Source: Veillonella infantium (GTDB taxonomy: Bacteria > Bacillota > Negativicutes > Veillonellales > Veillonellaceae). Taken from it: a stretch of 64,000 nucleotides of DNA. A program made the translations under genes and the position numbers. The stretch is taken from contig NZ_PPDD01000015.1 of assembly GCF_002959895.1 (NCBI RefSeq), positions 44,433 through 108,432 on the forward strand, written 5' to 3'. Each line of letters begins with the position of its first letter. The first letter of the stretch is position 1. Of this stretch, positions 35,270-46,700 are shown in pieces. Below the pieces are notes generated by a model, which had not been told where the DNA came from, ran no database searches, and saw only the letters and a program-made list of their open reading frames with translations.

Positions 35270-38065
35270 ATGAACAAACGGAAACGTTTATTAACTTTGT
35301 TAATCAACGGTGTATTGTTATCTAGTTTATGTGTTGTAGCGAGTGCAGCCGATACGGCAACGGGCACTGGTGCTGGTGTAGCGTACGGTACAGGTAGCAA
35401 TGCTCCAAAGGCTGAAAACGTGGCGATTGGTAATAATGCTAAGATTGGTTATTCCAATGGTGCTAGTGCTGCTACAGGGGATATCGTAGTCGGTAAGGAT
35501 GCTAATATTAATAACTATGCTAGCCAAGGTGGTAGTGTAGCGATTGGTAAAAATGCAAAAATTGAAAATATGGCCGGCGGCGTAGAGGCTAGCTTTGCAT
35601 TAGGTCAAACAACGTATAGTGGTAGTTTCTTCTCTTCTTCAAGAATTCCTGCGGATCCAACAAAGGTAGTAGGCAGTGTTGCCATTGGGGATAATACATT
35701 TGCTCGTACTGGTAGTACTATGATTGGTTCCCATAACTATAAAGGCGATCTTGGTGATATCACGGTAGATACATCAACTACTCGTAAATATGCATTGAAT
35801 GCTTATGCCACTACAGTAGGTGCTAATAGCTTTAGTAATGGCGCTTTTACAACCAATACAGGTACCTATAATATTATCTCTAGTGAATATAATGGTGGTC
35901 GTTTAGCAAATCCTGTTAAGAACTTGGGATCCACTATTAATGGTTCTTTAAACAGCATTGAGTCTCAAACAGCTAGTAGCTACTACGCTGGCATTGCTAA
36001 CAGCATTGTTGGTACAGCAAATAGAACGTTTAATTCTAATGGCTCTCTTATTATGGGTGCTGGCAACGAAATCACTAACTCTGTTAAATCTATTTCTGGA
36101 GCACCAGATGATGGCGGTAATTCCGCTAAAGAATTAGCTGAAAAATTGCGCACTGCTGTAAAAGATGCTAACGGCGGTGGCGCTACGATGGCCATCGGTG
36201 GCGGCAACAAGGCTGACTACACATTGCGTACATCAATGATTGGTATTAACAATACTGTAACAGGTACGAATGGTGCTAAAAGCACAGATAACTTTGTAGT
36301 AGGTGTTGGTAATACTGGTACAAATGTACAACATATGACGGCTATAGGTTCTAAGAACACTGTATCTGATGCTAATAATACAGTTATCGTTGGTGATAAC
36401 CGTAAGGTAACAGGTGCTAATAATTCTGTCATTATTGGTTCTAGCGATGCAGAAACTACTACAACTGTTAACGATGCAGTAGCTATTGGCCATAACACTG
36501 AAGTATCTGCTGAAGGCGGTGTAGCTCTTGGTAGTAAATCAAAAGCGACTGTAGCAGCCGGTGCAGCTGGTTATGATATTAGCACAAAAGCGGTATCTAC
36601 TGATACAAGCTCCACATGGAAAGCCACAGCATCTGCTGTATCTGTTGGCGACGTAGCTAATGATGTAACACGTCAAATTACATCTGTTGCAGCTGGTACA
36701 AATGATACTGATGCAGTAAACGTAGCACAACTTAAAAAGGTAGAAACTAAAATCTCTACTGTTGAGGCAGATGCTAAAAAACATACTACTGTAGTAGCAG
36801 GTGATAATACAACTGTTACATCTGGCACTAATGCTAATGGTGGTGCTGAATATAAAGTAGCTGTTAATAAAGACTTAGTAGAAATGAGCTCTGCTAACTT
36901 CGGCAAAGCAACTGACGACGTTCGTGCTCGTATCGATAAAGACAGCGCTCGCTTCTTTAACGGTAGCGAAAATATCGGTGTTACACCTAAAGGTATCCAA
37001 ATCGAAAACACAGATACATTAGAACAAGCGAACTTCACTAAATACGGTATGTATGCAAGTGAAGGTAGTAAAACTATTTACTACACTACAAATGGTATCA
37101 GCGCAGGCGACCAAATCATCAATAATGTGAAAGCTGGTGTAGCAGATACTGATGCGGTTAACGTATCTCAACTTAAACGCGTACAAGATCAAATCGCAGC
37201 ATCCACTCAAGTTACAACTGTAACAGCTGGTGACCACATTAAGGTAACACCAACTGTAAATGGTAATACTCATGATTACAAGGTATCTCTTGCTGATGAT
37301 ATTGCTGACCAAATTACAAATAACACAACAAATATCAACAAAAACACAAATGATATCAAAAATATCAAAGGTAATTTATCTAAAATCGATAAACGTGTTG
37401 ATAAATCTGTAGCAGGTGCAGCAGCGTTGGCAGCATTGCATCCACTTGATTTCGATCCAGATGCTAAATGGGACTTTGCAGCAGGCTATGGCCATTACCG
37501 CAGTGGTAATGCTGCCGCATTAGGCGCTTTCTACCGTCCTAATGAAGACGTACAACTTAGCGTAGGTTCTACTGTAGGCAGTGATGAAACAGTATTTAAT
37601 GCTGGTTTATCTGTGAAAGTAGGAGCTCATAGTGGCGTATCTCGTTCTCGTGTAGCGATTGGTAAAGAAGTATTAGCTCTTAAGAAAACTGTAGCTGAAC
37701 AAAATGCTCAAATTCAAAAATTGACTACATTGTTGAATGGTGTTGCTGGTACTAAGATGAAAGCCGATCACACAACATTGTTCCCAGATATCCCTACAAA
37801 CCATTGGGCATATGAAGCTGTAAGCGATTTATCTCGCCGTGGTTTAGTAGAAGGCTATCCAGATGGCACATTCGGTGGTGACCGTATGTTAACACGTTAT
37901 GAATTTGCTCAAATCGTATACCGTGCTATTCAAGACGGTGTAACAGTTAATGATCGCCTTGTAACAGAATTCAGCCCTGAAATGGCTTTGTTCCGTGTTG
38001 ACACTGTAGCTAAAAATGCTAAAGGTGAACCAACAATCGAACGCGTTCGTGTTAATAAAAAATAA
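35270..38065 (+). CDS. Trimeric autotransporter with C-terminal SLH domain
   Basis: A 931-aa YadA-like TAA. The signal peptide covers about 1-26. Head roll repeats (ENVAIGNNAKI, GSVAIGKNAKI, NAVAIGHNTEV) run to about 420. Necks lie at ITSVAAGTNDTDAVNVAQLK (about 465) and GVADTDAVNVSQLKR (about 622). The anchor starts near 715 (AAALAALHPLDFDPDAKWDF) and ends near 785. A coiled coil (LKKTVAEQNAQIQKLTTLL) follows, then an SLH domain at about 829-888: LFPDIPTNHWAYEAVSDLSR, GYPDGTFGGDRMLTRYEFAQ. A 40-residue tail ends the protein. With the anchor in the outer membrane the SLH domain would sit in the periplasm and could bind peptidoglycan, fixing the adhesin to the wall. Confidence 0.88.
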   Translation: MNKRKRLLTLLINGVLLSSLCVVASAADTATGTGAGVAYGTGSNAPKAENVAIGNNAKIGYSNGASAATGDIVVGKDANINNYASQGGSVAIGKNAKIENMAGGVEASFALGQTTYSGSFFSSSRIPADPTKVVGSVAIGDNTFARTGSTMIGSHNYKGDLGDITVDTSTTRKYALNAYATTVGANSFSNGAFTTNTGTYNIISSEYNGGRLANPVKNLGSTINGSLNSIESQTASSYYAGIANSIVGTANRTFNSNGSLIMGAGNEITNSVKSISGAPDDGGNSAKELAEKLRTAVKDANGGGATMAIGGGNKADYTLRTSMIGINNTVTGTNGAKSTDNFVVGVGNTGTNVQHMTAIGSKNTVSDANNTVIVGDNRKVTGANNSVIIGSSDAETTTTVNDAVAIGHNTEVSAEGGVALGSKSKATVAAGAAGYDISTKAVSTDTSSTWKATASAVSVGDVANDVTRQITSVAAGTNDTDAVNVAQLKKVETKISTVEADAKKHTTVVAGDNTTVTSGTNANGGAEYKVAVNKDLVEMSSANFGKATDDVRARIDKDSARFFNGSENIGVTPKGIQIENTDTLEQANFTKYGMYASEGSKTIYYTTNGISAGDQIINNVKAGVADTDAVNVSQLKRVQDQIAASTQVTTVTAGDHIKVTPTVNGNTHDYKVSLADDIADQITNNTTNINKNTNDIKNIKGNLSKIDKRVDKSVAGAAALAALHPLDFDPDAKWDFAAGYGHYRSGNAAALGAFYRPNEDVQLSVGSTVGSDETVFNAGLSVKVGAHSGVSRSRVAIGKEVLALKKTVAEQNAQIQKLTTLLNGVAGTKMKADHTTLFPDIPTNHWAYEAVSDLSRRGLVEGYPDGTFGGDRMLTRYEFAQIVYRAIQDGVTVNDRLVTEFSPEMALFRVDTVAKNAKGEPTIERVRVNKK

Positions 38066-38105
38066 GGATACTATTAGTTTATAGTGTTTATACAACTTAA
38101 TAAGT

Positions 38106-38203
38106 AGCTACTATGCCATACCTCAACTCCACCCCGAGGTCGCATAGTAGTGAACATAAAAAAGCGTAACTGATGAGACGGCAATCTTATCAGTTACGCT
38201 TTT
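38106..38203. terminator. Two-hairpin terminator between convergent genes
   Basis: An outer stem CTACTATGC / GCATAGTAG enclosing ACCTC / GAGGT (38106-38148), then a strong terminator AAAGCGTAACTGAT / ATCAGTTACGCTTT with A- and T-runs (38158-38203) serving both the TAA and the methyltransferase. Confidence 0.85.
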
Positions 38204-38258
38204 ATTTGTGCAGATATAAATATGAATCAATATATCAATATATTAATCTATATCTGCA

Positions 38259-38302
38259 TTTGTATTTAGATTTGTATTTAGATTTATATTTATATTTATA
38301 TA
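38259..38302. repeat. Short AT-rich direct repeats (TTTGTATTTAGA)
   Basis: A 12-bp unit occurs twice exactly and then decays into TTTATATTTATAT, just past the stop codon of the minus-strand methyltransferase. Confidence 0.6.
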
Positions 38303-38311
38303 AAGGTATAT

Positions 38312-39961
38312 CTATTGTCTGAAGTATCCCAAAGCAGTGATATGTTGAATTGATTCGTCTAAATATTGTTCGCTAGGCACCGTAAATGTTTCACCATTTC
38401 GAGTGCGTGTAATCGTTAGTGTTTCATCTAGAATTGCAATTAGCTCTGCTCGAGAGATTGGTTTTGCCATTTGCTTCATTACATATAGTAAGCCTTCATC
38501 GACACTAGCGTCCTCTTGGTTAAACATATTACCTAACGTCATGTACTGTTTGCCATTACCTTCAATTAGTGTGGAAACATAATTAATAAATCGCTCAGGA
38601 ATATAGCTCACATTTTCTACAAATGGTAAGCATTCATAATTCTCACCATATGCATTGAGGTGGTTGAGGATAGAGAGGTGGAATAGGCGCACATATAGCT
38701 TATTCATATCGAAGGTTTCGTTTGGATAATGTTCTTCTATATATTTTTGAATATCCTTTATAGTAAATAGTTGTTTTGTATTCATAAAATACTTGATAGT
38801 TTGATGTAAAGGATCTGTCCAACCATTTGGTGTACCAAGTCTATCCTCTGCAAGCCCGCAATAGTAAATGCTTTCAAGAATTTCTTTATCTACTGTTTCA
38901 TTACGCACGATTGCATCTGCATTGCATTGTTTAGTTAATAAGGCCATGCGGAATTGTGTATCGTAAACAAAATCGTAGTATTGCTCTTTGGCCTTGTAAT
39001 CATTGTTAGAGAGGACCTTAATATTATCTACGATGCTGTCATCTAACCAAGTAATAAAAGATTTTTCTAATCGTGCATCACCTATATATACGCAGCCTTG
39101 ATGCTCTGCACGCTCAATAAATTGAGCCACATAAACAGGATCATTAAAGGTTTCTAAATATTCATGGGCTACATAATAGTTATTGGATTGCAACACGCGA
39201 TTGATATTATCGATTTTATAACCAGACTGTTTTTGAATTTCATCGTCCATCTTCATGGTTTCCGCAATTAGCTTTAGCACATTCTTTGTGTAAATCGTAC
39301 GTTCTTGCAAGCTATCTTTTTTAGCCTGTGTTTCAGAATAGAGCATAATATCGCGAATTTGTTCTAATCGTTTCCAACCAGGATATGTATTGTACGATAC
39401 ATAGGCGATACCGCGGTCTGATAAATTGCGATTACAAATGGATAAGATTTTATCTTTTACAATATCTGGCACCCAAGACCAGATGCCATGGACGATGATG
39501 TAATCAAAGGTGCCGAAATCATCATCAATGTCCATAATATCCTTTTCTAGCAGTGTGATATTAGTGAGACCGATAGATTTGATTAATTCGTTACCATGCT
39601 TAATTTGGACAGGGGATAGGTCGATGCCTGTGAAAGTTGCTTCTGGATAGTACAGTGCTTGAGGGATGATATTGCCACCACAAGAGGAGCCAAGCTCGAG
39701 GACGCGGGCACCCTTAATTGGCGCTGGATTGAGACCGTATAGACGTGCTTTGGCGATTAAAGAGTTAATAGCACAATTAGAAAATGCTTTTGATACATAA
39801 AGAAAATCATCGTAAGAGTCCTTCAATGCATTAATCTCTTCTTGATCCGCAGACTTTTGATGCGGTGGAGCACTAATTATTTGTTGTGATTCATTATGAT
39901 TGTTTCCTTTATATACTTCATTAGAAGTGTTTTTTGATGGCTCTTTAGTTTGTGTATCCAT
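38312..39961 (-). CDS. Class I SAM methyltransferase with regulatory domain
   Basis: A 549-aa cytoplasmic protein. Residues 1-45 are polar and probably disordered. The methyltransferase domain starts near 80 with GARVLELGSSCGGNIIPQAL (SAM motif I), FTGIDLSPVQIKHG (motif II) and FDYIIVHGIWSWVP. After about 215 comes the helical methyltransferase regulatory domain (PF10119-type), and the C-terminus has winged-helix-like segments (RAELIAILDETLTITRTRNG). The substrate is unknown. It is the only long gene on the minus strand here, lying between two TAAs. A TATAAT on the minus strand at 40125-40130 may be its -10 box, without a clear -35. Confidence 0.8.
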   Translation of the reverse strand: MDTQTKEPSKNTSNEVYKGNNHNESQQIISAPPHQKSADQEEINALKDSYDDFLYVSKAFSNCAINSLIAKARLYGLNPAPIKGARVLELGSSCGGNIIPQALYYPEATFTGIDLSPVQIKHGNELIKSIGLTNITLLEKDIMDIDDDFGTFDYIIVHGIWSWVPDIVKDKILSICNRNLSDRGIAYVSYNTYPGWKRLEQIRDIMLYSETQAKKDSLQERTIYTKNVLKLIAETMKMDDEIQKQSGYKIDNINRVLQSNNYYVAHEYLETFNDPVYVAQFIERAEHQGCVYIGDARLEKSFITWLDDSIVDNIKVLSNNDYKAKEQYYDFVYDTQFRMALLTKQCNADAIVRNETVDKEILESIYYCGLAEDRLGTPNGWTDPLHQTIKYFMNTKQLFTIKDIQKYIEEHYPNETFDMNKLYVRLFHLSILNHLNAYGENYECLPFVENVSYIPERFINYVSTLIEGNGKQYMTLGNMFNQEDASVDEGLLYVMKQMAKPISRAELIAILDETLTITRTRNGETFTVPSEQYLDESIQHITALGYFRQ

Positions 39962-40001
39962 AATGAGTCCTTTCTTATTCTTTATGGGAGAATACCAACT
40001 T

Positions 40002-40062
40002 ATATATCTATAACTATATTTATATCTCTATCTATATCACTATTTATATCTATATCTATATG
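40002..40062. repeat. Imperfect TATATCTATA repeat tract
   Basis: Roughly 60 bp of imperfect 6-12 bp units of the TATATC type, about 40 bp upstream of the methyltransferase start on its promoter side. It could vary in length. Confidence 0.6.
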
Positions 40063-40543
40063 AACTACCTACCTGTTTATACAGTTTCTAAAATGGTTAG
40101 TATCATCTCCTATGGGATGACCCAATTATACCGCATTATGACTTAGTATATCATAATTTTTATCAAAATCGGCCGAAAAATTCATAGTTATTTCATTTGT
40201 GAATTAATATATGAAAAAATTGTGAAAGTGCCTTTAAAAGGTTGTTGGATTATTATATTCATATTTTTCTATGATCCATATTTTATAGATAATATATAAA
40301 TAGATGCCAAAATCGAGAAAAATCAATGAGATTAAATCAATTAATCGTTTATTTATAACTAACATTAATATTATTATCGAAAAAACTAGTTCTGCATAGA
40401 GAAAAATAGATTATATTTTATAAAATACGTATAAAACACCGAAAAAATGAGTAAAAAATCACTCGTATATTAAATTTTGTTTAACAAAATAAAGGTTCTA
40501 ACAACAAATCTTACTGTTTATGATAAAAACATGAAGAAAAGTA
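40063..40543. other. Long AT-rich region upstream of giant TAA 1
   Basis: About 480 bp with no gene. Very AT-rich with many A-tracts, as expected of curved upstream DNA; I found no further defined element. Confidence 0.4.
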
Positions 40544-40572
40544 TTTACAACATTTTCGATATATGATATTCT
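40544..40572 (+). promoter_or_regulatory. Promoter of giant TAA 1
   Basis: TTTACA, 17 bp, TATTCT, then TTCATGACACAAAA. Giant TAA 2 has TTTACA, 17 bp, TATCAT and TTCATGAAACAAAA. The leader is about 140 nt. Confidence 0.65.
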
Positions 40573-40719
40573 GTTCATGACACAAAATGAAAGAAATATG
40601 AAAGATGCTCAGAAAGGCGTAAAGGTATGGGAAATTTAGGCTTTTCGTTCTTTTGTATTTAAATGATTTAATTATAAGGATTGTAATTGTGTCTAGTTAA
40701 GAAAGGGGTTCATAGTAAT

Positions 40720-43700
40720 ATGAATAAAATCTTTAAAGTTGTTTGGAGCAAAACTAAAGAGTGCTACGTAGTAGTTTCCGAAGTTGCAAAAAACAATGGT
40801 GGTAAGAAAAAAGCTCTTGCTAGCGTATTAGCTGGTTTAGCTATGGTAGCTGCTACAGCAGGTACACCTGTACAAGCTGGTACTGCATTAGGTGGTAGTG
40901 CTATTAATATTACGCCAGACGGTACATTAAATGGTAGTAACACTACAACTAAAAACTCTGTAGTTGTTGGTTATCAAAATAATGCATCTGGTACATATGC
41001 TAATAGTGAGAATGGCAAAATTATTTATGGTGCTAATAACGTAGCTAATAGAGAGTCCTCTTTAGCAGTTGGTAACCAAAACCAAGCAACTAATAAATCT
41101 GCAAGCGCTATCGGTGTTGGCAATACAGCATCTGGTGAAGCATCTGTAGCAATGGGTAATTCCAGTACAGCATCTGGTGACCGTTCTATCGCAATCGGTT
41201 CTGGTGCAAACGCTACTGAAGGCGCTGCTCTGGCAATCGGTCGTCAAGCTGAAGCAACAGGTTCTAGTTCTGTAGCAGTAGGTTATGTAAATAAAGCTAA
41301 AAAGAATGTTGCTGTAGCACTTGGTGTTAATAATAATGTAGATGGCGAACAAGCAACAGCGGTTGGTTCTAGTAATACAATTGCAACTAATGCTAACCAA
41401 GCAACTGTAATTGGTCGTACAAACACAGTTAATAGAGCAGGTTCCTTTGCTGGTGGTTTTTCCAACGTTACTAACGGTGAACGTAACGTAGCAGTTGGTA
41501 GTGAAAATACTACTACAGGCGAAGATAGTATTGGTATTGGTACTAAAGTAATTGCTGGTACGGGTAAAACAATTGCTATCGGTAGTGTAGCGAGTGACGC
41601 TGGTAAATATTTACAAACAATTGCACGTGGTAACGATACTGTAAACCCTGCAACAGGTCAAGTAAATAATGTCTTTGCTCTAGCTATTGGTAACGGTGCT
41701 CAAGCAGATGGTAAAGCTAAAAGTGCATCTGGTATGATTGCAATCGGTCAAGAAGTAAAAGCTGACAATAATAACACAATTGCAATCGGTGTTAAAACTG
41801 AAGCAACTGGTAATAATGGTACAGCTGTAGGTAGTTACGCTAAATCTATTGGTACCTCCAGTGCTGCATTCGGTACACAAGCTGTTGCTAATGGTTTAGG
41901 CGCTACTGCATTCGGTCCTGGTGCAAGTGCTGGTGATGGTTCTACTGAAGCAGATGGTTCTACTGCTGTAGGCCGTAAATCTACTGTAACTGCTGCAGGC
42001 GGTACTGGTATTGGTTGGGCTACAACTGTAAGTGCTAAAGATGCTACTGCAATCGGCCATAGTGCTACTGCATCTATCGCTGGCGGTGTTGCTCTAGGTT
42101 CTGATTCTGTAACAACTACAGATAAAGGTATAAAAGGTTACAACCCAGCGGATAGCCGTACTAATAAATATAGTGATCAAGCTGGTGCAATTGGTACATC
42201 TACATTAGCTGCCGTTTCCGTAGGTAATGGTACAACTGCAACTCGTCAAATCACTGGTGTTGCAGCAGGTACTGCTGACACTGATGCAGTTAACGTAGCT
42301 CAATTGAAAAACGTTAATTTAAAATATGCTGGTGACACTGGTAATAGCGACGTATTGTTGAAAGACGGTACATTGAATGTTAAAGGTGATGACAAATTCA
42401 TCTCCACATCTGCTGATGCAAATGGTGTAAAAATCACTGCTAAAGTAGGTGAAAATATTACTACTAATGCTGATGGTAAAGCAGTAGCTCCTACTACAAA
42501 CGGCATTGCTACTACTGACAATGTAACTCAAGCGATCAACAACTCTGGTTGGAAAGTAACTTCCGCTAACAATGGTGGTACTACAAACGGCACTACTTCT
42601 GAAAAAGTAAGCCCTGGTGACACTGTTACTTTCAGCGCTGGTAAAAACATCGTATTAGACCAAGCTGGTAAACAATTCACATACTCCTTGAACAAGGACG
42701 TTGATTTGACTAAAGATGGTTCCTTAACAATTGGTGATACTAAAGTTAACAACGATGGCTTAACAATCACTGGTGGTCCATCTGTTACAAAAACTGGTAT
42801 CGATGCTGGTAATAAAAACATTACTAATGTAAAAGCTGGTGTAAACGATACTGATGCAGTTAACGTAAAACAATTAAAAGACGCTAAAACTAAACTTGTA
42901 GATGGCAAAAATACTACCGTTGAAGGTGATGGATCCACAGCTACTCCTTATAAAGTAAATGTGGAAGGCGACTTGAAAGGTATTACATCCATTTCCAATG
43001 CTGACGGTGGTCCTAAAATGACAATTGGTGGCAACTCCATCAACATCACTGGTGGCCCACTTAACATGGGTGGTAGCAAAATCACTAATGTAGCTCCTGG
43101 TACAGATGATACTGATGCAGTTAACTACAGCCAAATTAAAGGTTTAAGAACTGAAGTTAAAGCTGGTACTAACGTAACTGTAGATAAAACTCAAGGTACA
43201 GATGGCCATGATATCTACACTGTAAATGCAACTGCTACTGGTGGCACAGCTTCTAGCTGGAACATTAAATCCTCTGCTACAGACGGTAAAAACAACGGTA
43301 TTACAACTGCAACAAACATTTCTGATGCTAAAACTGTAGAAATGCAAGCAGGTAAAAACTTAACTGTAAAACAAGCAGACACAGCTAACGGCGCTTCTGT
43401 TGAATTCGCATTGGATAAAGATGTTGATTTAACTAATGATGGTTCCTTAACAATTGGTGATACTGTAATCAACAAAGATGGTATGACTATCACTGGTGGC
43501 CCATCTGTTACTAAAACTGGTATCGACGCTGGTAATAAAAACATTACTAATGTAAAAGCTGGTGAAAACGATACTGATGCAGTTAACGTAAAACAATTAA
43601 AAGACGCTAAAACTAAACTTGTAGATGGTAAAAATACTACCGTTGAAGGTGATGGCTCCACAGCTACTCCTTACAAAGTTAATGTAGAAGGTGACTTGAA

Positions 43701-46700
43701 AGGTATTACATCCATTTCCAATGCTGACGGTGGTCCTAAAATGACAATTGGTGGCAACTCCATCAACATTACTGGCGGTCCACTTAACATGGGTGGTAGC
43801 AAAATCACTAATGTAGCTCCTGGTACAGATGATACTGATGCAGTTAACGTAAAACAATTAAAAGCTGCTAAGACAGAAGTTAAAGCTGGTGCAGGCGTAA
43901 CTGTAGCTAAATCTCAAGGTGCTGAAGGTCAAGATATCTACACAGTAAGCTCCACTGGTGCTACTGGTAACACTGATCCTTCTAAAGTTGAAGCTGGTAA
44001 AAACACTACTGTAACAGGTGATGGTACAGCAGCTACTCCTTACAAAGTAAATGTAGAAGGTGACTTAACAGATATCTCTTCCATTACAAATGGTAACGGT
44101 TCTGGTAAAATCTCCTTCGCTGGTGATCAAGTTGTAAAAGTTGAAGGCGACAACCCTATTTCCTTAGATGGTAAAGGTGGCTATGTAACTGGCTTACAAA
44201 ACAAAGATTGGGATATTACTAACCCAACGTTTGTTTCTGGTCGTGCAGCAACTGAAGACCAATTGAAAAAAGTAAGCGATGGCTTCAACAACACAGTTAA
44301 ATTAGCTGGTAACACTGGCAACACAGATACTCAAAAATTGAGCCAAACTGGTGGTTTAAGCTTCGGTGTAGTTGGTGCTAACAACGGTCAATACATCAAA
44401 ACAACTGCTTCTGGTACAGATGTAGTAGCTGATTTGTCCGATGACGCTAAAACTAAATTAAATAAAACATATACAGTATCCTCTGGTTCCACTAATGTAA
44501 CTGTAACTCCAACAACTGTTGGCGATAACACAGATTTCAAAATTAGTGTAACTAATACTGCTACTCCTGGTGGTGCTTCCTCTACTGAAAGTGTAGTTAA
44601 AAAAGCTGATGCAGCTGGCGACACTAACATTGCTGACGTTACAGTAGCTGGTGGTAAAAATACTAATGATCCAGATGCTCAATACGAAGTTAATGTTTCC
44701 CGTAATGCAGTTAAAGATGCAGCACGTGAAGCAGTAACAGTTAACAACGGTGGTACAACTACTGGTGGTAACTACACAGCTGATGCAGACAATCCTATCA
44801 CTGTTAACCCTGTGAAAGATGATGCAAACCATAACACTACATACGAAGTGAAATTCGATGGTGATAAGGCAGCTAAACAAATTCCTTTGACATACAAAGC
44901 TAATGGTACTGGTGACCAAACAGTTAAATTGGACAAAGGTTTGAACTTCACTAACGGTTCCAACACAACAGCTTCCGTAGCTGCTGATGGCGTAGTTAAA
45001 TACGACTTGAACAAAGACGTTGATTTGACTAACGGTGGTTCCTTAACAATTGGCGATACAGTAATGAACAATGGTGGTTTAACTATCACTGGTGGTCCAT
45101 CTGTTACTAAAACTGGTATTGATGCTGGTAGTAAGAAAATTACTAACCTAGCTCCTGCTACTGATGGTACAGACGCTGTTAACTACGATCAATTGAAAGC
45201 AGCTCGTACAGTTGTTACTTCTAAAGATAATTCTGTAACAATCAACAAAACAGAAAATGGCGATCAAGTAACATATGACTTGCATGTAAATGCAGCTGCT
45301 GGCACAGCATCTACTTGGAACTTGAAATCTGGTGCAGTTTCTGCTACAGAAGGTACACATTCTGGTGACACAGATCAAAACATTGCAGACGGTAAATCCG
45401 TTACAATGCAAGCTGGTAAAAACTTAACTGTTAAACAAACTAACGACGGTAACGGTAATACAGAAGTTGCATACGCTCTTGATAAAGAACTTAAAGATCT
45501 TACAAGCGTAACTACTGAAAAAGTAACAACTAAAGAAATCGGCTTACAAGATCCAACTGGTAAAACTACAACAATCAAGAACGATGGCGACCGTATTACA
45601 TACACTAAAGACGGTGATACTAAAGTTCATGAAGTAGCTACTCTTGAAGATGAAAAACACATCAAACCAGGTAGCTATGCTGTAGACAATAAAGGCAACG
45701 TAACAATGACTTACGTTGACGGTAAAGGTCAAGATGTACCAAATGATAAAGTAGAGCTTACTGGTATTGCTAACCAAGATCTTTCCAACATCACTGATGC
45801 AGGTAAGAAAGTAATCACTGGTCTTGGTTCCATTGTTAAAGGCGGCGAAAACGTTAACGTAACTGAAGCATCTGATGCTACTACAGGCCAAAAAACTTAC
45901 ACTGTAAATGCTGTAACTCCAGCTGTTTACACTAAAGCTGATGGCACTAAAGTATACAAAATTGTAGATCCTACAACAAATGCTGTTACATACAATACAA
46001 AACCAGATGGTACAGGCACTGCTGTTCCTGCAAATGATGTTATCGTATCTTTCGAAGATTCTAATGGTAACACAACTGGTGGTAACACAATCATCAACAA
46101 CGTTGGTTCTGCTATCGATAAAACTGGTACAGCTACTGGTGATACATTCTTAACTAAACTTGATAATGCAGCTACTGCAACTCCAAATGCAGCAGTAAAC
46201 GTTAAAGACCTTAAATCTACATCCGATGCTATTATCGGTAAAGAGCTTCACATCGCTCCTACAGCAGTTAAAGCTGGTAGCACTGAAGCTAAAGGCGGTG
46301 TAGTAGACGGTACTGAAAACGTATACAAATACGATGCAGCTACTAAAAAAGTTACATTGACATACAACGATGGCAATGGTAAAGCTGTAACTGATACTAA
46401 AGCAGTTATCGACTTCTCCGACTTGAACATCCCAGCTCCTGCAGCAGCTTACAGCTTCAAAACTAATGCAGCTGGTAACGTTGACGGTACTTCTACAGAA
46501 ACTGAAGTAGCAAGCGGCAAAACTGTAAACTTCGGCGCAGGCAAAAACTTGACTGTAAAACAAGAAATCGGTACTGATGGTAGCCATACTTACACTTATG
46601 CATTGGATAAAGAATTAACTAACCTTGATAAAGTAGTTGTTAATGGTAAAGATGGTCAACCTGGTAAAGACGGCGTAACTATTACTGGTCCTCAAGGCGC

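Noticed and set aside
40687..40719. Upstream in-frame TTG of giant TAA 1
   Set aside because: Eleven extra residues would precede the conserved MNKIFKVVW extended signal peptide; AAAGGGG fits the ATG at 40720 and TAA 2 agrees.
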